The notes beneath the pieces are model-generated. The model saw only the letters and a program-made list of their open reading frames with translations, was not told where the DNA came from and made no database searches. The translations under genes and the position numbers were made by a program. A stretch of DNA of 64,000 nt from Diabrotica undecimpunctata (lineage: Eukaryota > Arthropoda > Insecta > Coleoptera > Chrysomelidae), in NCBI RefSeq assembly GCF_040954645.1, contig NC_092804.1, positions 146,081,108 to 146,145,107 of the forward strand, written 5' to 3'. Within the stretch, counting starts at the first letter, position 1, and every line of letters starts with the position of its first letter. This document shows, piece after piece, positions 1 through 46,984 of the stretch.

Positions 1-54
<54 letters not shown>

Positions 55-55
55 G

Positions 56-113
<58 letters not shown>
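1..113. repeat. (TA)n microsatellite
   Basis: Alternating TA with a few TG interruptions, open at the left window edge. It directly precedes an RTE-type retrotransposon fragment. ORFs across it only translate the repeat. Confidence 0.97.
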
Positions 114-115
<2 letters not shown>

Positions 116-129
116 AATCAGGCTTAAGA

Positions 130-930
130 GATGGTATAGAAAATGCGAAACAATGGGCATACCAGTACAAGAGAATATATTACATTCAGTAATTTTCGCA
201 GATAACCAAGTCATTTTTGCACAAGGCAGGGAGGATATGGAATATATGATAAAAAAATTAAAGAAAGAATATGAGCTATGGGGACTCAGAATAAATATGT
301 GTAAGACCGAATACTTATGTATTGGATCCGAGGTTGCAGATTTAAACTTAATTTTAGAAGAATATACTATTAATAATTGCAAGACTTTTAAGTATTGAGG
401 GTCAATGATAAGCCGAGATGGTAATTGTATGATAGACACAGAAATGAAAATAGTACAAGGAAACAAACCACGAAAGCATTTCATGGAGTGATATGGAACA
501 ACATTCTAACCAAAGAAAATATTACCCTATATGGAGCGGAAGTATGGCCAATGACAATATCAATACGAAATAAAATAAGAGCAGTTGAACTTTATGAGTT
601 GTCTACAAATTATTAGAGCGGATAGAATAAGAACAGAGAAAATAAGAAACAGAATGGTAGTAGAATGCTCATTAAAAAAAAGATGGAAAATAGAGCCCTG
701 CAGTGGTACGGGCATGTACAAAGAATGCCAGAGCACACTTGGCCAAAAAGAATATTGAACTGGGACCCGCCTGGAAGAAGACGGAGAGGAAGACCTTCTA
801 CAATATGAAAAACATACATAGGAAATGCTATAATAGATAGAGACGTCAGAGAAGATGACTGTGAAAATAGAGTGCTGGGGGGGGGGGACGAAAACGGCGA
901 CCTTATAATGAGAAACGGCGAAGAATAAGA
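130..930 (+). pseudogene. RTE-type retrotransposon, RT C-terminal and 3' remnant
   Basis: Old copy of the C-terminal part of a reverse transcriptase. The frame 153-398 matches the palm/thumb part of the better copy at 7280-7520 (start MGIPV, FADN where that copy has FADD, then YELWGL and KTEYL). After several frameshifts, around 690-800, comes the typical C-terminal block (WYGHVQRMPE, then GRRRRGRP). The catalytic FADD is degraded to FADN. Frameshifts near 400, 615 and 780 and a G-run at 878-887 show it is dead. Minus-strand ORFs here are shadows. Confidence 0.8.
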
Positions 931-2329
931 AGAAGATAATATTTTTCCCGTTATATTCAACCATTCATAGAATATCCATTATTCCTAAAATTGCTCCTTT
1001 TGCTCCCTGATGAAATCATATATTATTAATTAAAATTAAATGGAACTAAACAGTATATAATAAAAATTGCATCTAATATTGATCTTCCTTGCAATAATCC
1101 TGATTTGTAGTCGGATATTTATGTTTTGTCACGTATACTCGACACATATTTTCGTGGTTTCGCTAGTAGGTAATTTGATGGCATTGTTAAACAATTTGTG
1201 CATTGTTAAACAATATTTGTCAATCAACTATTATTACTATTATACCTAACTTGATCTTAAGGCCCAATTTTTCTGTTATCTATTAAGTGAATACATTTTA
1301 TATTATTCTACTTTGTCCTTGTGACCTTCCTTGTGTCATGTATCAATTTAATTTAATTTTTAAAGTATCAAAGCATATAATATAAAATATCATTATTATT
1401 ATTTTGTTTCTATATAAATATTAGATTTTTTGAAATCTTATAATAACCATCTTTGTTAGGAAATGATGTATCAGACATGTTTTTTTTTGGTTATAATATA
1501 CTGTGGGCGTTATATCACAAATAAATTTTTATGCTTAGACAAAAAGTCAAATCCTTCTTTTTCTTAAGTCTTGGTTCCGTATTCACACATCGGTTTTTAT
1601 CATTTTTACAAATTCCTGTAATCTTTTTATATCGTCTCCTTCGAGAAAAAGTTCACCTTCAACTGTAATATCGTACTATTATCTGATTTCCATAAGTCGT
1701 GAATTTCGAAACAAAATCACAAACAAATACAATATATTTTTTCGACGATAACTAAGTTTAGTTCTTTAAATATCCGATTCGGGGACCATATGTTGACCCA
1801 CGACCAGTTTGCCGTGAGATATAATTGCAAAAACTATTATTACTTTATTAATTTAAGATGATATTTACAAATATAGCTTAATAGAATGTTTATTTTGTGG
1901 CTATAGCGATGTTAACATGCTCACATTTGAATGGGTAATGATACAAAAAAAATGTTCTAGGTTACAAAACTGGATAAAAAACTGTCTATAGGTGGGGTAG
2001 TAAAAAGCATTCCTAGCATTCGCATCTAAAATTATACCCTTTTAATTTGTATAATTTCATATAACCGCACGCACAATTCACAACGGTCCTTCTCATAATA
2101 GCTGGCTTTGTACTCCACCTAATGGTAAATTCCAAAACCATTTACAAGATAATAATCACACTTGTCGACCTTTAACAGAAACGTACACATTAAACTATAC
2201 TTTTAATCTTCTAAAGAGATTTCAGGTAAAATGAATTTACCAAAGGAACGTCAAAAATTACAGATATAAAAACTAACTAATAAAATTAATTAAAATAAAA
2301 GGAGTCGGAACAACTGTTTTATATATCCT
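931..2329. other. No recognisable gene
   Basis: AT-rich sequence with only short ORFs. I see no motif that identifies a gene, RNA or transposon; decayed repeats are likely. Confidence 0.6.
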
Positions 2330-5005
2330 TTACTTTGTTTTTCTTAATAAATATGTAGATTTCATTAGTGATCTTAAGCTACCCATTTTTTTATTTCCCT
2401 TAGCCAATCTGGCATTCAGTTCCCATTCTTCCTGATCTTTCTCTTCTATAATAACTTCCAGATAAGTAAAATGGATCACTCTCTCGAAATTATATTTCGT
2501 GTCACCTCGGGGGAACAAATAAGGGTCTAACCACCTTCTGATATCCCCGGGTGCTCTGTAGAGGGCTTCGAATATACTGTCGAGAGCTCCTCTACTTAAG
2601 TCCATTTACGGGTTATGGACTTGGAAAATATTTATCTTCGGTGTCTTGCCTTGAAAAAGGCAAGATATTTCTTACATGACAATTTCTTCGTCGAAATAAA
2701 AACACCAAGTTAAGTTGAAACAATTCTCAGCCACAGAGTATAGAAAATAAATGCAGGAAGCAGAGCCCCGAGAGCACTAAGCTCTCGGAGAGCCCGTGAG
2801 GGACTGACCTGGCTGACCTGAAAATCGCCAATATTTATATGCGCTGTTCGAGCGATAAATAGGGATTTCCAGGTCAAGAGCCAATGGGAAAATTCGGGGC
2901 GGGGCGATGCGCATCGAAATGCGTGCTAGTCCACAGACTATCGTATTCGATGACATTCGTTATAACATTTTGTAATTATATTCTTGTTTTCTTTAAAATA
3001 GTAAGATCATCAGATTGTTAAAGATAGATCTGGTCATTCTAACTCGGCTATTTTTGATTATTGTTTCCAAAGCCAAATTAAAAAGCACCATGGATAACGG
3101 ATATCCTTATCTAAAACCACTATTCACTTCAAACTCATCCGATGAAAATCATTTCCATACTGCATGATTTCGTGTGCTATTCAGAGTCATTCTTACTAAC
3201 CTAACTAGTTTTGCCGGTATGCCCATACATTTTATTCCTTCTTAACCTACCATACGCTTGTTTAAAATCTATGAAGAATGCATGAAGGGTTGCCTTATAT
3301 TCATAGCCGGATTTCTTTTAGTGTAAATATCTGTCCTGTCACTGATCTATTAACTCTAAAACCGGCATGATACTCACCTAGTTTATCAACATCAAATCCG
3401 TTAAGTCTCTCTCTTAGCATCCTGGCTAGTATCTTGTAATTAGTATCCAGCACTGCAACACCGCTGTAATTTTCACATGCCAATCTATTCCCCTTTTTAT
3501 ATATGGGGCAAAATAAAGCTTTGGTCCAATTTTTGGGCATAATTTCCTCTTTCCTTGTCCTCTTGATAAGACTATACATGCTTTTTTGCAGTTCTTTCCC
3601 TACATTATTTAGCATTTCTGCAGCTATTTCGTTTTCTCCCGGTCTTTTTTGTTGTTCTTGAGCTCATTGATTATATTTTTAATCTCTCTTTTATTAGGCA
3701 GTTCTATTATTATGCCATCATACTATATAAGAAAATTTTTATTCTCATCTGCATTTTGCCCATTCAGTAGTCCACTAAAATGCCTCTTCTATATACCTAT
3801 TATTGATTCTTTTTCACTTGTGAGTGTTCCATCTTATTTTTTTATATGTGAATTGAAATTCTGGTATCCCGTTCCAGTGTTTTCAACTTCTTGATAAACC
3901 GGCCTTATTTGTTTTTTCTGAAATCTTTTCTCTTTTTCTTGTATTATGGTTTCGTTAGATTCTCTTTTCTTTTTTCTACATACCCTTCTCATTATTTTTC
4001 TTTGATCTTTGTTACTCTGGTTCATACCATCATTATTATTTGTTAGTGCCAATTGTCTTAATACTTTCTTTTCCTCTGCTATCCTCTGCTATTTTAAGAC
4101 ATTCTTCATCTTCTTCCCTGCTTTCATTTGGCTCTTTTGTGGAATAATTTTATATATTAATTATTTGCTATAGTTATAGCCTCTCTTGTAGCTTATCACA
4201 CTTGCTCTATTCCTAGATTCTCTTCATCTTTCTAGGATAATAGCCCTTTACTTATTTCATTGATATACTTTCTTTTAGCTTTTCTGTATTATATCGATTT
4301 TTCCTCTTTAAATTTTTCTTATTTCTTTATCTTTTTGCACCGTTCCACATATAGCTCCAATCAAAAAATGGTCCGAATCCATTTTAACTCTTCTCGAACT
4401 TCTTATATTTCTCATCAATTTTTTGTGCTTTCTTTCAACAAATATGTATCACAATCAATCTGGTTAACCGTCCTTCCATCAGGAGGCATCCAGGTTTCCT
4501 TATGTATTTTTTTTTCATTTCAACTGGATGCTCCTCACCGCCATATTTTTTCCATCATAAAACTTGGCCATTATCATTTGTAACTTCTTCATACTTGCTA
4601 TGTATTACAGATACTGCGTTATACATAGCTTCTTTTCCCACTTCTGCATTGTAATCACCGATTACTATTTTATATTATGTTTTGGTAGATATTCATATTG
4701 CTCCGTCAGTTGATCGTAGAATACGTCTTTTGTTTCATCATCCTTATCTTCGGATGGGGCATGCATGTTATACTTATACTCTTTTTTCACCCTTCATTCG
4801 TACCTATTACGCACATTCTGTCAGAGATCGGTCTGAAAGACATAACTTTCTTAAAATTATTTGCAACTGCGAAATCTGTTCTTAGAATCCTGTCTTTCCC
4901 GCTACTCTTAAAATAGCGCTATGCCCTCAACTCCTGTTATTTCATTCCTTATTTGTTTAGTTTCTTGTAGAGCCATAACATCTATGTTGTTGGTAATATT
5001 TCAAA
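2330..5005 (-). pseudogene. Degenerate RTE-type retrotransposon (endonuclease plus RT)
   Basis: Read on the minus strand, this is one decayed element in order. The start of an APE-type endonuclease is near 4990 (IDVMALQETKQ). Its GDYNA motif follows near 4640, and a basic linker lies at 4052-3834. RT fingers are at 3615-3300 (FCPIYKKGNRL, ENYSGVAVLDTNYKILA, GFRVNRS), and the RT palm with FIDFKQAYG is at 3290-3060. A thumb fragment lies at 2605-2330 (FTYLEVIIEE). Many stops and frameshifts break it, and the YADD segment is missing. The 3' part is separated from the rest by an unrelated GC-richer block (2620-3050). RTE clade is assigned from motif style. Confidence 0.8.
2620..3050. other. GC-richer block splitting the RTE remnant
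   Basis: The stretch from about 2760 to 2950 is clearly GC-richer than its surroundings, with CTCTCGG-type repeats and GGGGCGGGGCG. It has no long ORF. It lies between two parts of one minus-strand retrotransposon, so it may be an inserted element; I could not find its ends or a duplication. Confidence 0.4.
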
Positions 5006-5345
5006 GTCAATAATACTCACCTTAGGCGTTCCTCAAGGAGGACACATATCGCCTATTTTTTTCAACATGTTTGTTAATAATATTGTGAGCTGCTTTTTAA
5101 GTATTCAGTGTTTAATGCTTGCTGATAACTTAAAGTTCTGGAGAGTTGTTGAAGATTTTAGAGATCAGTTGTCTTTACAAGCTGATCTTGATCGTTTATA
5201 CAATTAGAATAGTAGGATTAGTCTTCATTTACATGTTCATAAGTATTTCATTGTATTTCAGTATATTTCATTGATGAGCAACTTATGTCTCTTCCATTAA
5301 ATACTTAGAAGTTACTTTAGATGAAAGGCTTTCCTTGGTGGAGCT
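5006..5345 (+). pseudogene. Jockey-type RT palm fragment
   Basis: One plus-strand frame reads LGVPQGGHISPIFFNMFVNN, then LMLADNLKFW, which are RT motifs 4 and 5 with ADD degraded to ADN. The frame stops at about 5206. This is a short, broken piece with opposite orientation to the RTE remnant on its left. Confidence 0.7.
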
Positions 5346-5359
5346 TATCAACTTAATAT

Positions 5360-5720
5360 CCATCTTCTTCTTTTAGTACTCTGTCCGATTATCGAACGTT
5401 GGCAATCATATTGGCAATAATAACTTGCCAGGATTGTTCGGAGCCAGGATGTTCTTCTTCCGGCGATCTGCCTGTATTATGAGGTGAAGAAGGTTATACC
5501 TATTTGGATGTCTCATTACATGGCCGAAATATTGTAACTTTTGAATTTTTATTATTTTTGTTATTTCTGTGCTATTTTTCATTCGGTGTCAAACTGTTTC
5601 ATTTTTTATTCGATCAACTCAACTTACCCACAATATTCGTCGGTAAATTCTCATCTGAAATATCCGTAAGGGCTTAAAAGTTACTTGGATTTGTTACAAG
5701 AAACTGTAAGTAGTTTTCTA
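5360..5720 (-). pseudogene. RTE-type 3' end remnant
   Basis: On the minus strand the sequence around 5520-5400 reads like the last part of an RTE ORF2 (MRHPNRYNLLHLIIQ). It is followed by the 3' segment ending in a GAAGAAG run. A related segment lies at 15112-15205. Badly decayed. Confidence 0.55.
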
Positions 5721-5877
5721 TTAATACAATTTAGAATCCATTTTAGAATATTGATGTGTAGTTTTGTCATCCTACTTTCAGTATCATATTGACACATTAG
5801 AGACATATTATTCCTTATTTTGGTTGACGCCATATAACTACTATTACCTAGTATCCCCCTTCATCAAAAATCATATA

Positions 5878-6350
5878 CAGGGTGTCCAGAAACTCTCCTG
5901 ACAAACGAAGAGCGAAGATTCCCCAAATAAGTTTAAGACAATTTAACCCAATTCATCTATTCCGAAAATGCTTCCTAAGGGAACTAGAGCTCTTTGAAGA
6001 TGGCGCTTTGTAATTAGTTTTTTTTTTAAATACCTCGAGAACCCTTATATTTAGAAAAACAAAAACGGGTACTATTATTTATCATCCGGAGTTGAATCAA
6101 TTCCATCAATTGCGAATTTCTTGTACCGGTCATAGGCGTCCGTTTTAGGTTTAAGTCAGTGCTTATTTTACCGCATAACTTTTTTGTCTTTAATTTTTAA
6201 GCATTTATAATACTAGATTATTAAATTTTCTAGTATTCTAGTAATAAAAAGTATTCTTACTTTAAGTCGGTAGGACACACCGTTTTCTAGAAAAATTGAT
6301 TTGAAAATTTTTCGTTTTTTTGTCATGAAAGTTGAATTAATATTTTTTTT
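5878..6350. repeat. Left terminal inverted repeat
   Basis: Pairs with 10577-10899. It carries about 130 bp with no counterpart in the right arm (roughly 6129-6260), lying between the shared CTTGTAC and TTTAAGTCGG segments. Either the left arm gained DNA or the right arm lost it. Confidence 0.85.
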
Positions 6351-6639
6351 GCACTAGGTCGCTTTGAACTGTCAACAGAAGTATAACCTACGTTTTTCAT
6401 TGTTAAAATGTTGCCAGTTCCCGAAGTTTACCTTTTAGTTTTCTACTATGTGGCATTTAAACGCAACAATTTCAATTCAACAAAAAATGGTTTTTACTAA
6501 GGAATACGCTGATATGCTTTTAGTTCATGGCCAAATGAGGGGTAACGCTCTAGCAGCACAACGTAAATACGCTAAAAATGTTCTCAATCGTGAGCATCCC
6601 ACTCATTCAACATTTACAGCTCTTCATCAACGATGGAAG

Positions 6640-8076
6640 TCATGCGGACCACAAGGTATACCAAATGAATTATTAAAACATAGCCCACAAGTATTACGGG
6701 AATTACTGGCGTATGTCTTCACCTTATTCTATAATGGACACGACTTACCACCGGAGTGGACAAAAGCACATATTAACAACATCTAAAAAAAAGGAGATAG
6801 AAAGAATTGTTCAAACTACAGGGGGCTAAGTGTCATAAATTCACTCTCAAGACTGTATGGAAAAATAATAAAAAACAAAATTGAAAAAGAGATGACAAAT
6901 GTTGAAGAACAGAATGGCTTTCGTGCAGGCAGATCCTGTATGGACAGTATATTCTCTCTAAAGCAAGTTATCGAGAAAAGATTAGCCCACAACCTTTCAA
7001 CTCATATAGTCTTTATAGATCTGACAAAGGCATACGATAGTGTACCACTTTCAATGCTTTGGGTAGCAATGGAAAAACAAGGAATAAGCAAAAAAAATAT
7101 ACAAGCAGTACAACAACTCTACAAAAATATGACGGCAAACATTAAAACTGGAAATAGATTAACTAGAGAAATTCCTATTAGTAAGGGCCTAAAGCAAGGC
7201 TGCTGCATAGCACCTACACTCTTCAAAATATATCTAAATGAGGCACTCTCAGTGTGGAAAAGAAAGTGCTGCAATATGGGCATCCCAATCGGAGATGATA
7301 GATTGTACACGATACACTTCGCTGACGACCAAGCCATTCTAGCTGAAGACGAGAGTGATGTAGGCTACATGCTTAGAAAACTGGAAGATGAGTATACCAA
7401 ATGGGGCCTCACAATTAATATACAAAAAACTGAGTACTTAGTTGTAGGAGAAAAACCAGAAAGCCTACAAATCGAAATGGGAACTATAAAACCAACAGAC
7501 AATTTCAAATACTTGGGAGTCCAAATAACATCAAAAGCAGGAAGTAGAGAAGAAATACACTCCAGGATTGTCCAAGCAAGATCAGCCACCAGACAGCTAC
7601 ACAGACTATTATGGAATAAAAAAATAACAAAAGAAAATAAAAGAAGAATCTATAAAACAACAATAATAGAAAGTATTGGGTTGTACGGCGCCGAACTCTG
7701 GGAAATAAACCAAAGAAACAAATCAAAAATTAAGGCCATGGAAATGAACTACTAGAGACGATGTTGCCAGCTCACTAGACTTGATAGGGTGAGAAACGAA
7801 GATATTCGGAGAGAAATGGAAATCGATCTAGACATAATAGACGCAATCGAAGCCAAAAGACTTAACTGGTATGGACACCTTCAGAGAATGCCTGAAAATA
7901 GATGGCCAAAAAAAATAGAAGAATGGACTCCGCCAACTAGAAGAAAACGAGGTAGACCAAGACGATCCTGGAGAGACGATGTCGACGATGCAATGACCGC
8001 CAGAGATTTAACAACTGAAGATTGCTTCGACAGAAAACGCTGGAAATTAGGATGCGAGAAGCGGCGCCAGCTGTAG
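6640..8076 (+). pseudogene. Reverse transcriptase of RTE copy A
   Basis: Partial RT lacking the endonuclease. An in-frame stop at 6784-6786 precedes the main frame, 6892-7755 (287 aa). That frame holds GFRAGRSCMDS, FIDLTKAYDSVP, KGLKQGCCIAPTLF and HFADDQAIL (FADD catalytic pair), then the thumb (KTEYLVVGEK, DNFKYLGVQI). A TAG at 7753-7755 separates it from the C-terminal frame 7789-8076 ([23 protein letters not shown], end RRQL). Very close to copy B, which differs by a handful of residues, one missing codon and one extra stop. Too broken and truncated to act on its own. Confidence 0.88.
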
Positions 8077-8088
8077 AAGACTCGCTTG

Positions 8089-8283
<195 letters not shown>

Positions 8284-9377
8284 TCAACGATTAAAAGAAA
8301 CAGGTTCAGTGGTCCGAAAAAATACAGAAACAGAGCTACATAATGAGATAACAGAAGCACATGAAGATGTTATTTTAATGAAAGTTGGGAAAAATCCAGA
8401 AATTAGCGTTTGAAGACCATCTGCCATGCATCCCACAATTTCAAAATCTTCCGTAGGAAATATGTAGCTTACACAACGAAAATTTATATCCTTTACAAAT
8501 AATTAAAATTTATTTATATCCATTTTACAAAGGTACAAGGAGATTTTCTTACCTGTGAAAAATTCTCTAGATGGTTACAAAATCAGAAAAATCAAAATAA
8601 AGATCTTTTCAGGTACATTTTGTTTTGAGACGAAGTTACATTCACAAAAAATTAAATTTTTACTGTACGTAATGCACATTATTATTTCTAAGATGGTGAC
8701 AATCCCCACGTTGTTCAAGAAATTAAGCATCAGCATAGGTTTAGCCTGCTCGTTTAAAAGGTGCTGATTACTTACATTTCCTGCACAATGTTTTACCTGA
8801 TTTGTTAAATGATGTGCCTTTAAATATTTGGCAAAACTTATGCTTTTTTACATGACGCTGTCGGGTTCACTTTAGCAGAAATGTATGAGACTTTCTTGCT
8901 AATAACTATGAAGACCAACTGGATTGGAAGAGGCAGTCACGTTGCTTGGCCAGCAAGGTCGCCGGATTTGAATCCTTGCGATTATTGTGTTTGGGGATAC
9001 ATTAAAGCATTTGTTTATTCCGTTCCGATATAAAATCGTGCACAACTCTGGATTAGGATAAAAGCTACTTGCAACAAATTTAGAAATAACTTTGGAATTT
9101 TTGCAAGAATTCGACATTCTCTAATCAAGGCAAGGGCAAATTAATGCATAGAGACTAATGGTCATCACATCAAGCATCTTTTATAACTATCTTTTGATAC
9201 TTTTACTTTTGTGTTAGTTTCGTTTCATCGTAATAAATACTTTGTTTTTAAAAATCTTTAAATAAAATTTTGTTTCAATTTGATTTTTTGGTTCTTTTCC
9301 CAAACTTTTTACGAATTGTGTAATGCATTTATTAAAACAAAATATAATTTATAAAATTAATGAAGGTACCTATTAAT

Positions 9378-10566
9378 ATATGGCTTTAGAAAGGGTACAG
9401 GCACTAGAGAAGCAATTATGGGATTGACACTGATGGCAGAAAAGTATCTTGAGGTTCAAAAAAGGCTGTATGTGTGCTTTGTCGATTATAGAAAGGCCTT
9501 TGACCTCATCAAACACGGAAAATTGATCGAGGTGCTAAAAGAAGTAGGGTTGGACGGACACGACATAGCTATCATAAGTAATACATACTGGAACCACACA
9601 GGATGCGTTCGAACAGAGAACGGAAACACCAAGTACATCAACATAGAACGAGGAGTACGTCAAGGGTGCATTTTATCCCCCCTATTATTTAATGTATATG
9701 CCGAACATATCATTAGAGCTTCTCTTGAAGATTGCCCGGAAGGTGCCAGAGCCAATGGAATCATCATTAAAAATATAAGATATGCCGATGACACCGTAGT
9801 ATTAGCAGAAATAGAAGACCAACTAAAAATATTGATAAACATATGATCAGAAGAAAGTCACAGGCTGGGCTTAGACATTAACTTTTCCAAAACCAAAATT
9901 CTGGTATTCCACAAAAATCCCCAAGAACAAGTTACACCTAATATACAAATAAATGGTATCACCCTTTAGAGTTCCAAAAGCTTTATATCCTGGGCAGAGA
10001 ACTAAATAGTCAACTAGACCACTCAAAAGAAATTAGAAGACGCATTGAAATAGCAAGATCTGGTTTCATGAATATGCGTAAAATGCTCTGTAACCCCAAG
10101 CTATCAGTCGCAATAAGATTGAGAACACTAAAGTGTTATGTGTGGTCTCTATTACTATATGGCTGTGAGACCTGGACATTAAAACAGTATGACGTCAACA
10201 AATTAAATTCATTTGAAATGTGGATGTACCGCCGAATGCTAAGAATAAGCTGGACCAGCAGAACTACGAATGAAGAAGTACTGAGAGCAATGAACACACG
10301 CCCTCATCTGGTCAATACTATCAAAATTAGAAAGACGTCATATCTAGGACACTTATTGCGCCATAGAGAATTTGAGCAGCTCCAGGTAATATTAGAAGGC
10401 AAGATTGAAGGTAAAAGGGGCATAGGACGAAAGAAAAAATCTTGGCTACGAAACATCAGTGATTGGACCCACACAAAAGGAAATGAATTAATTTATCAAG
10501 CCCAGAATAGAGAGAAATTTGCCATATTGATCGCCAACCTCAATAGAGAATGCACTTAGGAGGAGG
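9378..10566 (+). mobile_element. RTE/BovB-style retrotransposon, 5'-truncated
   Basis: Bounded by a 10 bp duplication, ACCTATTAAT (9368-9377 and 10567-10576), inside the DNA transposon. The frame 9418-9846 holds FVDYRKAFDLI, RGVRQGCILSPLLFNVY and YADDTVVLAE (intact YADD). After frameshifts, 10068-10559 gives the C-terminal part (LYGCETWTL, YLGHLLRHREFEQLQ, KRGIGRKKKSWLRNISDW). The 3' end is a short AGGAGGAGG tract, not (TA)n, so this is a different subfamily from copy A. Frameshifts near 9846 and 9970 make it defective. Confidence 0.88.
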
Positions 10567-10576
10567 ACCTATTAAT

Positions 10577-10899
10577 TTAACTTTCATGACGAAAAAACGA
10601 AAAATTTTCAAATCGATTTTTCTAGAGAACGGTGTATCCTACCGACTTAAAGTACAAGAAATTCGCAATTGATGGAATCGATTTAACTCTGGAGGATAAA
10701 TAATCGTACCAGCTTTTGTTTTTGTAAATGAAAGTGTTATGGACTTATTAAAAAAAAAACTAATTACAAGGCGCCATCTTCAAAGAGCTCTAGCTCCCTT
10801 GGAAAGCATTTTCGGACTAGATGAATTGGGTTAAATTGTCTTAAAATTATTTGAGGAATCTCCAGTCTTCGTTTGTCAGAAGAGCTTCTGGACACCCTA
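10577..10899. repeat. Right terminal inverted repeat
   Basis: Inverted copy of the left repeat 5878-6350, followed by the TA duplication at 10900-10901. Its inner end abuts the duplication copy of the nested retrotransposon. Confidence 0.85.
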
Positions 10900-10959
10900 T
10901 ATGGTGATAATTTAACACCAGTTTGAGCCAACTTAAGGGGGGTCTCTTGTACTTTCAAA

Positions 10960-11115
10960 AGGTTATTATTTCTGTATTATTGTATTTTACTGATATTAGG
11001 GTTATCTCGTTAATATTGTGGATTAGTCTTTGCAGACTATCTTCATCTTGGGCTATCAATATTGCGTCGTCTGCGTAAGAGAGCATTTTGACTTCTATTT
11101 TTATTTAAACAATCA
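10960..11115 (-). pseudogene. RT palm fragment
   Basis: Minus-strand reading gives MLSYADDAILIAQDEDSL, the YADD motif of an RTE-type reverse transcriptase, with a few flanking residues and nothing else of the element. It lies just downstream of the convertase stop codon. Confidence 0.7.
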
Positions 11116-11441
11116 GTCTTTTCGGATAGGTACTCACCCAAAGAACAGCAGTCATTTGAATATAATACAGGACCACCTGTAAATAGGGTGAAGCCGACTT
11201 TACTTAATAATAAGGCATTTACTTAACATACATACTACAAATTAACCTTGTGTAAATATTAGAGAATTTTACATTTGTCATCATACAGTTTCGTATAAAG
11301 TTTTTTACAGCTTCCATCTAGTAGTTTTTACAGTTTTTGGCAACCTGTAATTGACCTATTTAATGCTTTAGGTATTATACATTTTAGCAAATAAAATAAA
11401 TTTAAACCAACTGCTAAAATAATTTATAATACGTCTTAGAT

Positions 11442-44233
<32,792 letters not shown>

Positions 44234-44250
44234 CTGTAAATGACAATCTC

Positions 44251-44255
<5 letters not shown>

Positions 44256-44326
<71 letters not shown>
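44256..44326. repeat. (TA)n microsatellite
   Basis: Left flank of the Tc1-like element. The array continues on the other side at 45864, so one array was probably split by the insertion. Confidence 0.95.
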
Positions 44327-45975
<1,649 letters not shown>

Positions 45976-46370
45976 GCACAGATATCAAAGTGTGGACTTA
46001 GTGAGGACCGGTAGCAAACTTAGACAATCGTTTCAACTCTTTATAGTGACCTTGACAAGTAAATAGCAATTGATCAATATACACAATATATACAAATGAT
46101 CAATATACACAAAAAAAATTACGTATATGTGTCCCGTATTGTTCAAGTATATGGCCACCCAAGTGAGGCCATTATGGCCAAAAACTATATATTTTTTAGT
46201 TGGTTATGCACACAAACTGAGGACAACTTTACGTGTATATTTGCTTGCAGCTCATCAAGTGAGGACCATACAGTGTTGTCGATAAATATGAGATTAGTGG
46301 TTTCTACCGCCTTTTTCTGTATAACACAGTAAGAATTATTGTTTCTTATAGGAAAGAAAGAATTTTGAAA

Positions 46371-46984
46371 ATGGCGTTAGTTAAGAAAAGTAATAATCAA
46401 AATGGAGGATACACTGATAGTTCAGGTATGTGAAATTTATATTGAATTATTATGTGGTACAATGTGGGCCAAGGAAAACAGTCCACCTCGATATTTGTCA
46501 GTATTTATTATGTTTTAAGGAAATAACGAAACAGTTCGATTTTTTATCTAAGGCGGACACATTTTTCTAAAACTTAGTAAGTCCGTGACAGTTTGATCAA
46601 CATTTACACTGCAAAACAAATAAATTGTATAGTTATAGCAGATGCACGAACAAAACATAAAATGTAGGTCAGTTTCACGGACTAGTTTTGTTATAAGAAT
46701 CTTTACCGAATCGAATTTGGACAAAGTTTCGCATAATATAGTGATTAATAAATTTTTACGTCATAATATGTTACTAATAATCTAACGATTTCCAGCTAAT
46801 AAGAAATACTGTGCCTAGCAAACATAAAAAAAGAACGTTAGAACCCTGGACGAAACTCCAAAGAGAAATTGTTTTATCCCATTTTAAATCCCACTTAAAC
46901 AAAAAACTACCACCAAACAAGCACGAGTAGGTTGAAGTACAGGAAAAACATAAAGATGTTTTTGTCAACAAAAGTTGGCCTAAA
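46371..46984 (+). pseudogene. Exon-like coding remnants of an unknown gene or transposon
   Basis: 46371-46425 is an ATG frame (MALVKKSNNQNGG) that ends at a GTATGT donor. From an acceptor at 46795 (ATTTCCAG) one frame reads KKRTLEPWTKLQREIVLSHF then NKKLPPNKHE, a TAG, and VQEKHKDVFVNKSWPK. It resumes after the I-like insert at 49701 (KIKIFVVNIV). The W-T-K-L, LPPNK and SWPKIK spacing resembles a domain common in insect transposon proteins, but I cannot name it. The two parts are not in phase, so the splice model may be wrong. Confidence 0.4.

Noticed and set aside
560..964. Two overlapping minus-strand ORFs
   Set aside because: Shadows of the plus-strand RTE remnant; compositionally odd and without motifs.
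6448..6786. A 112-codon ORF joining a DUF4817-like head to RT text
   Set aside because: It crosses the insertion point at 6634/6635, where the target duplication shows that a retrotransposon interrupted a transposase. It is an accident of the junction, not a fusion gene.
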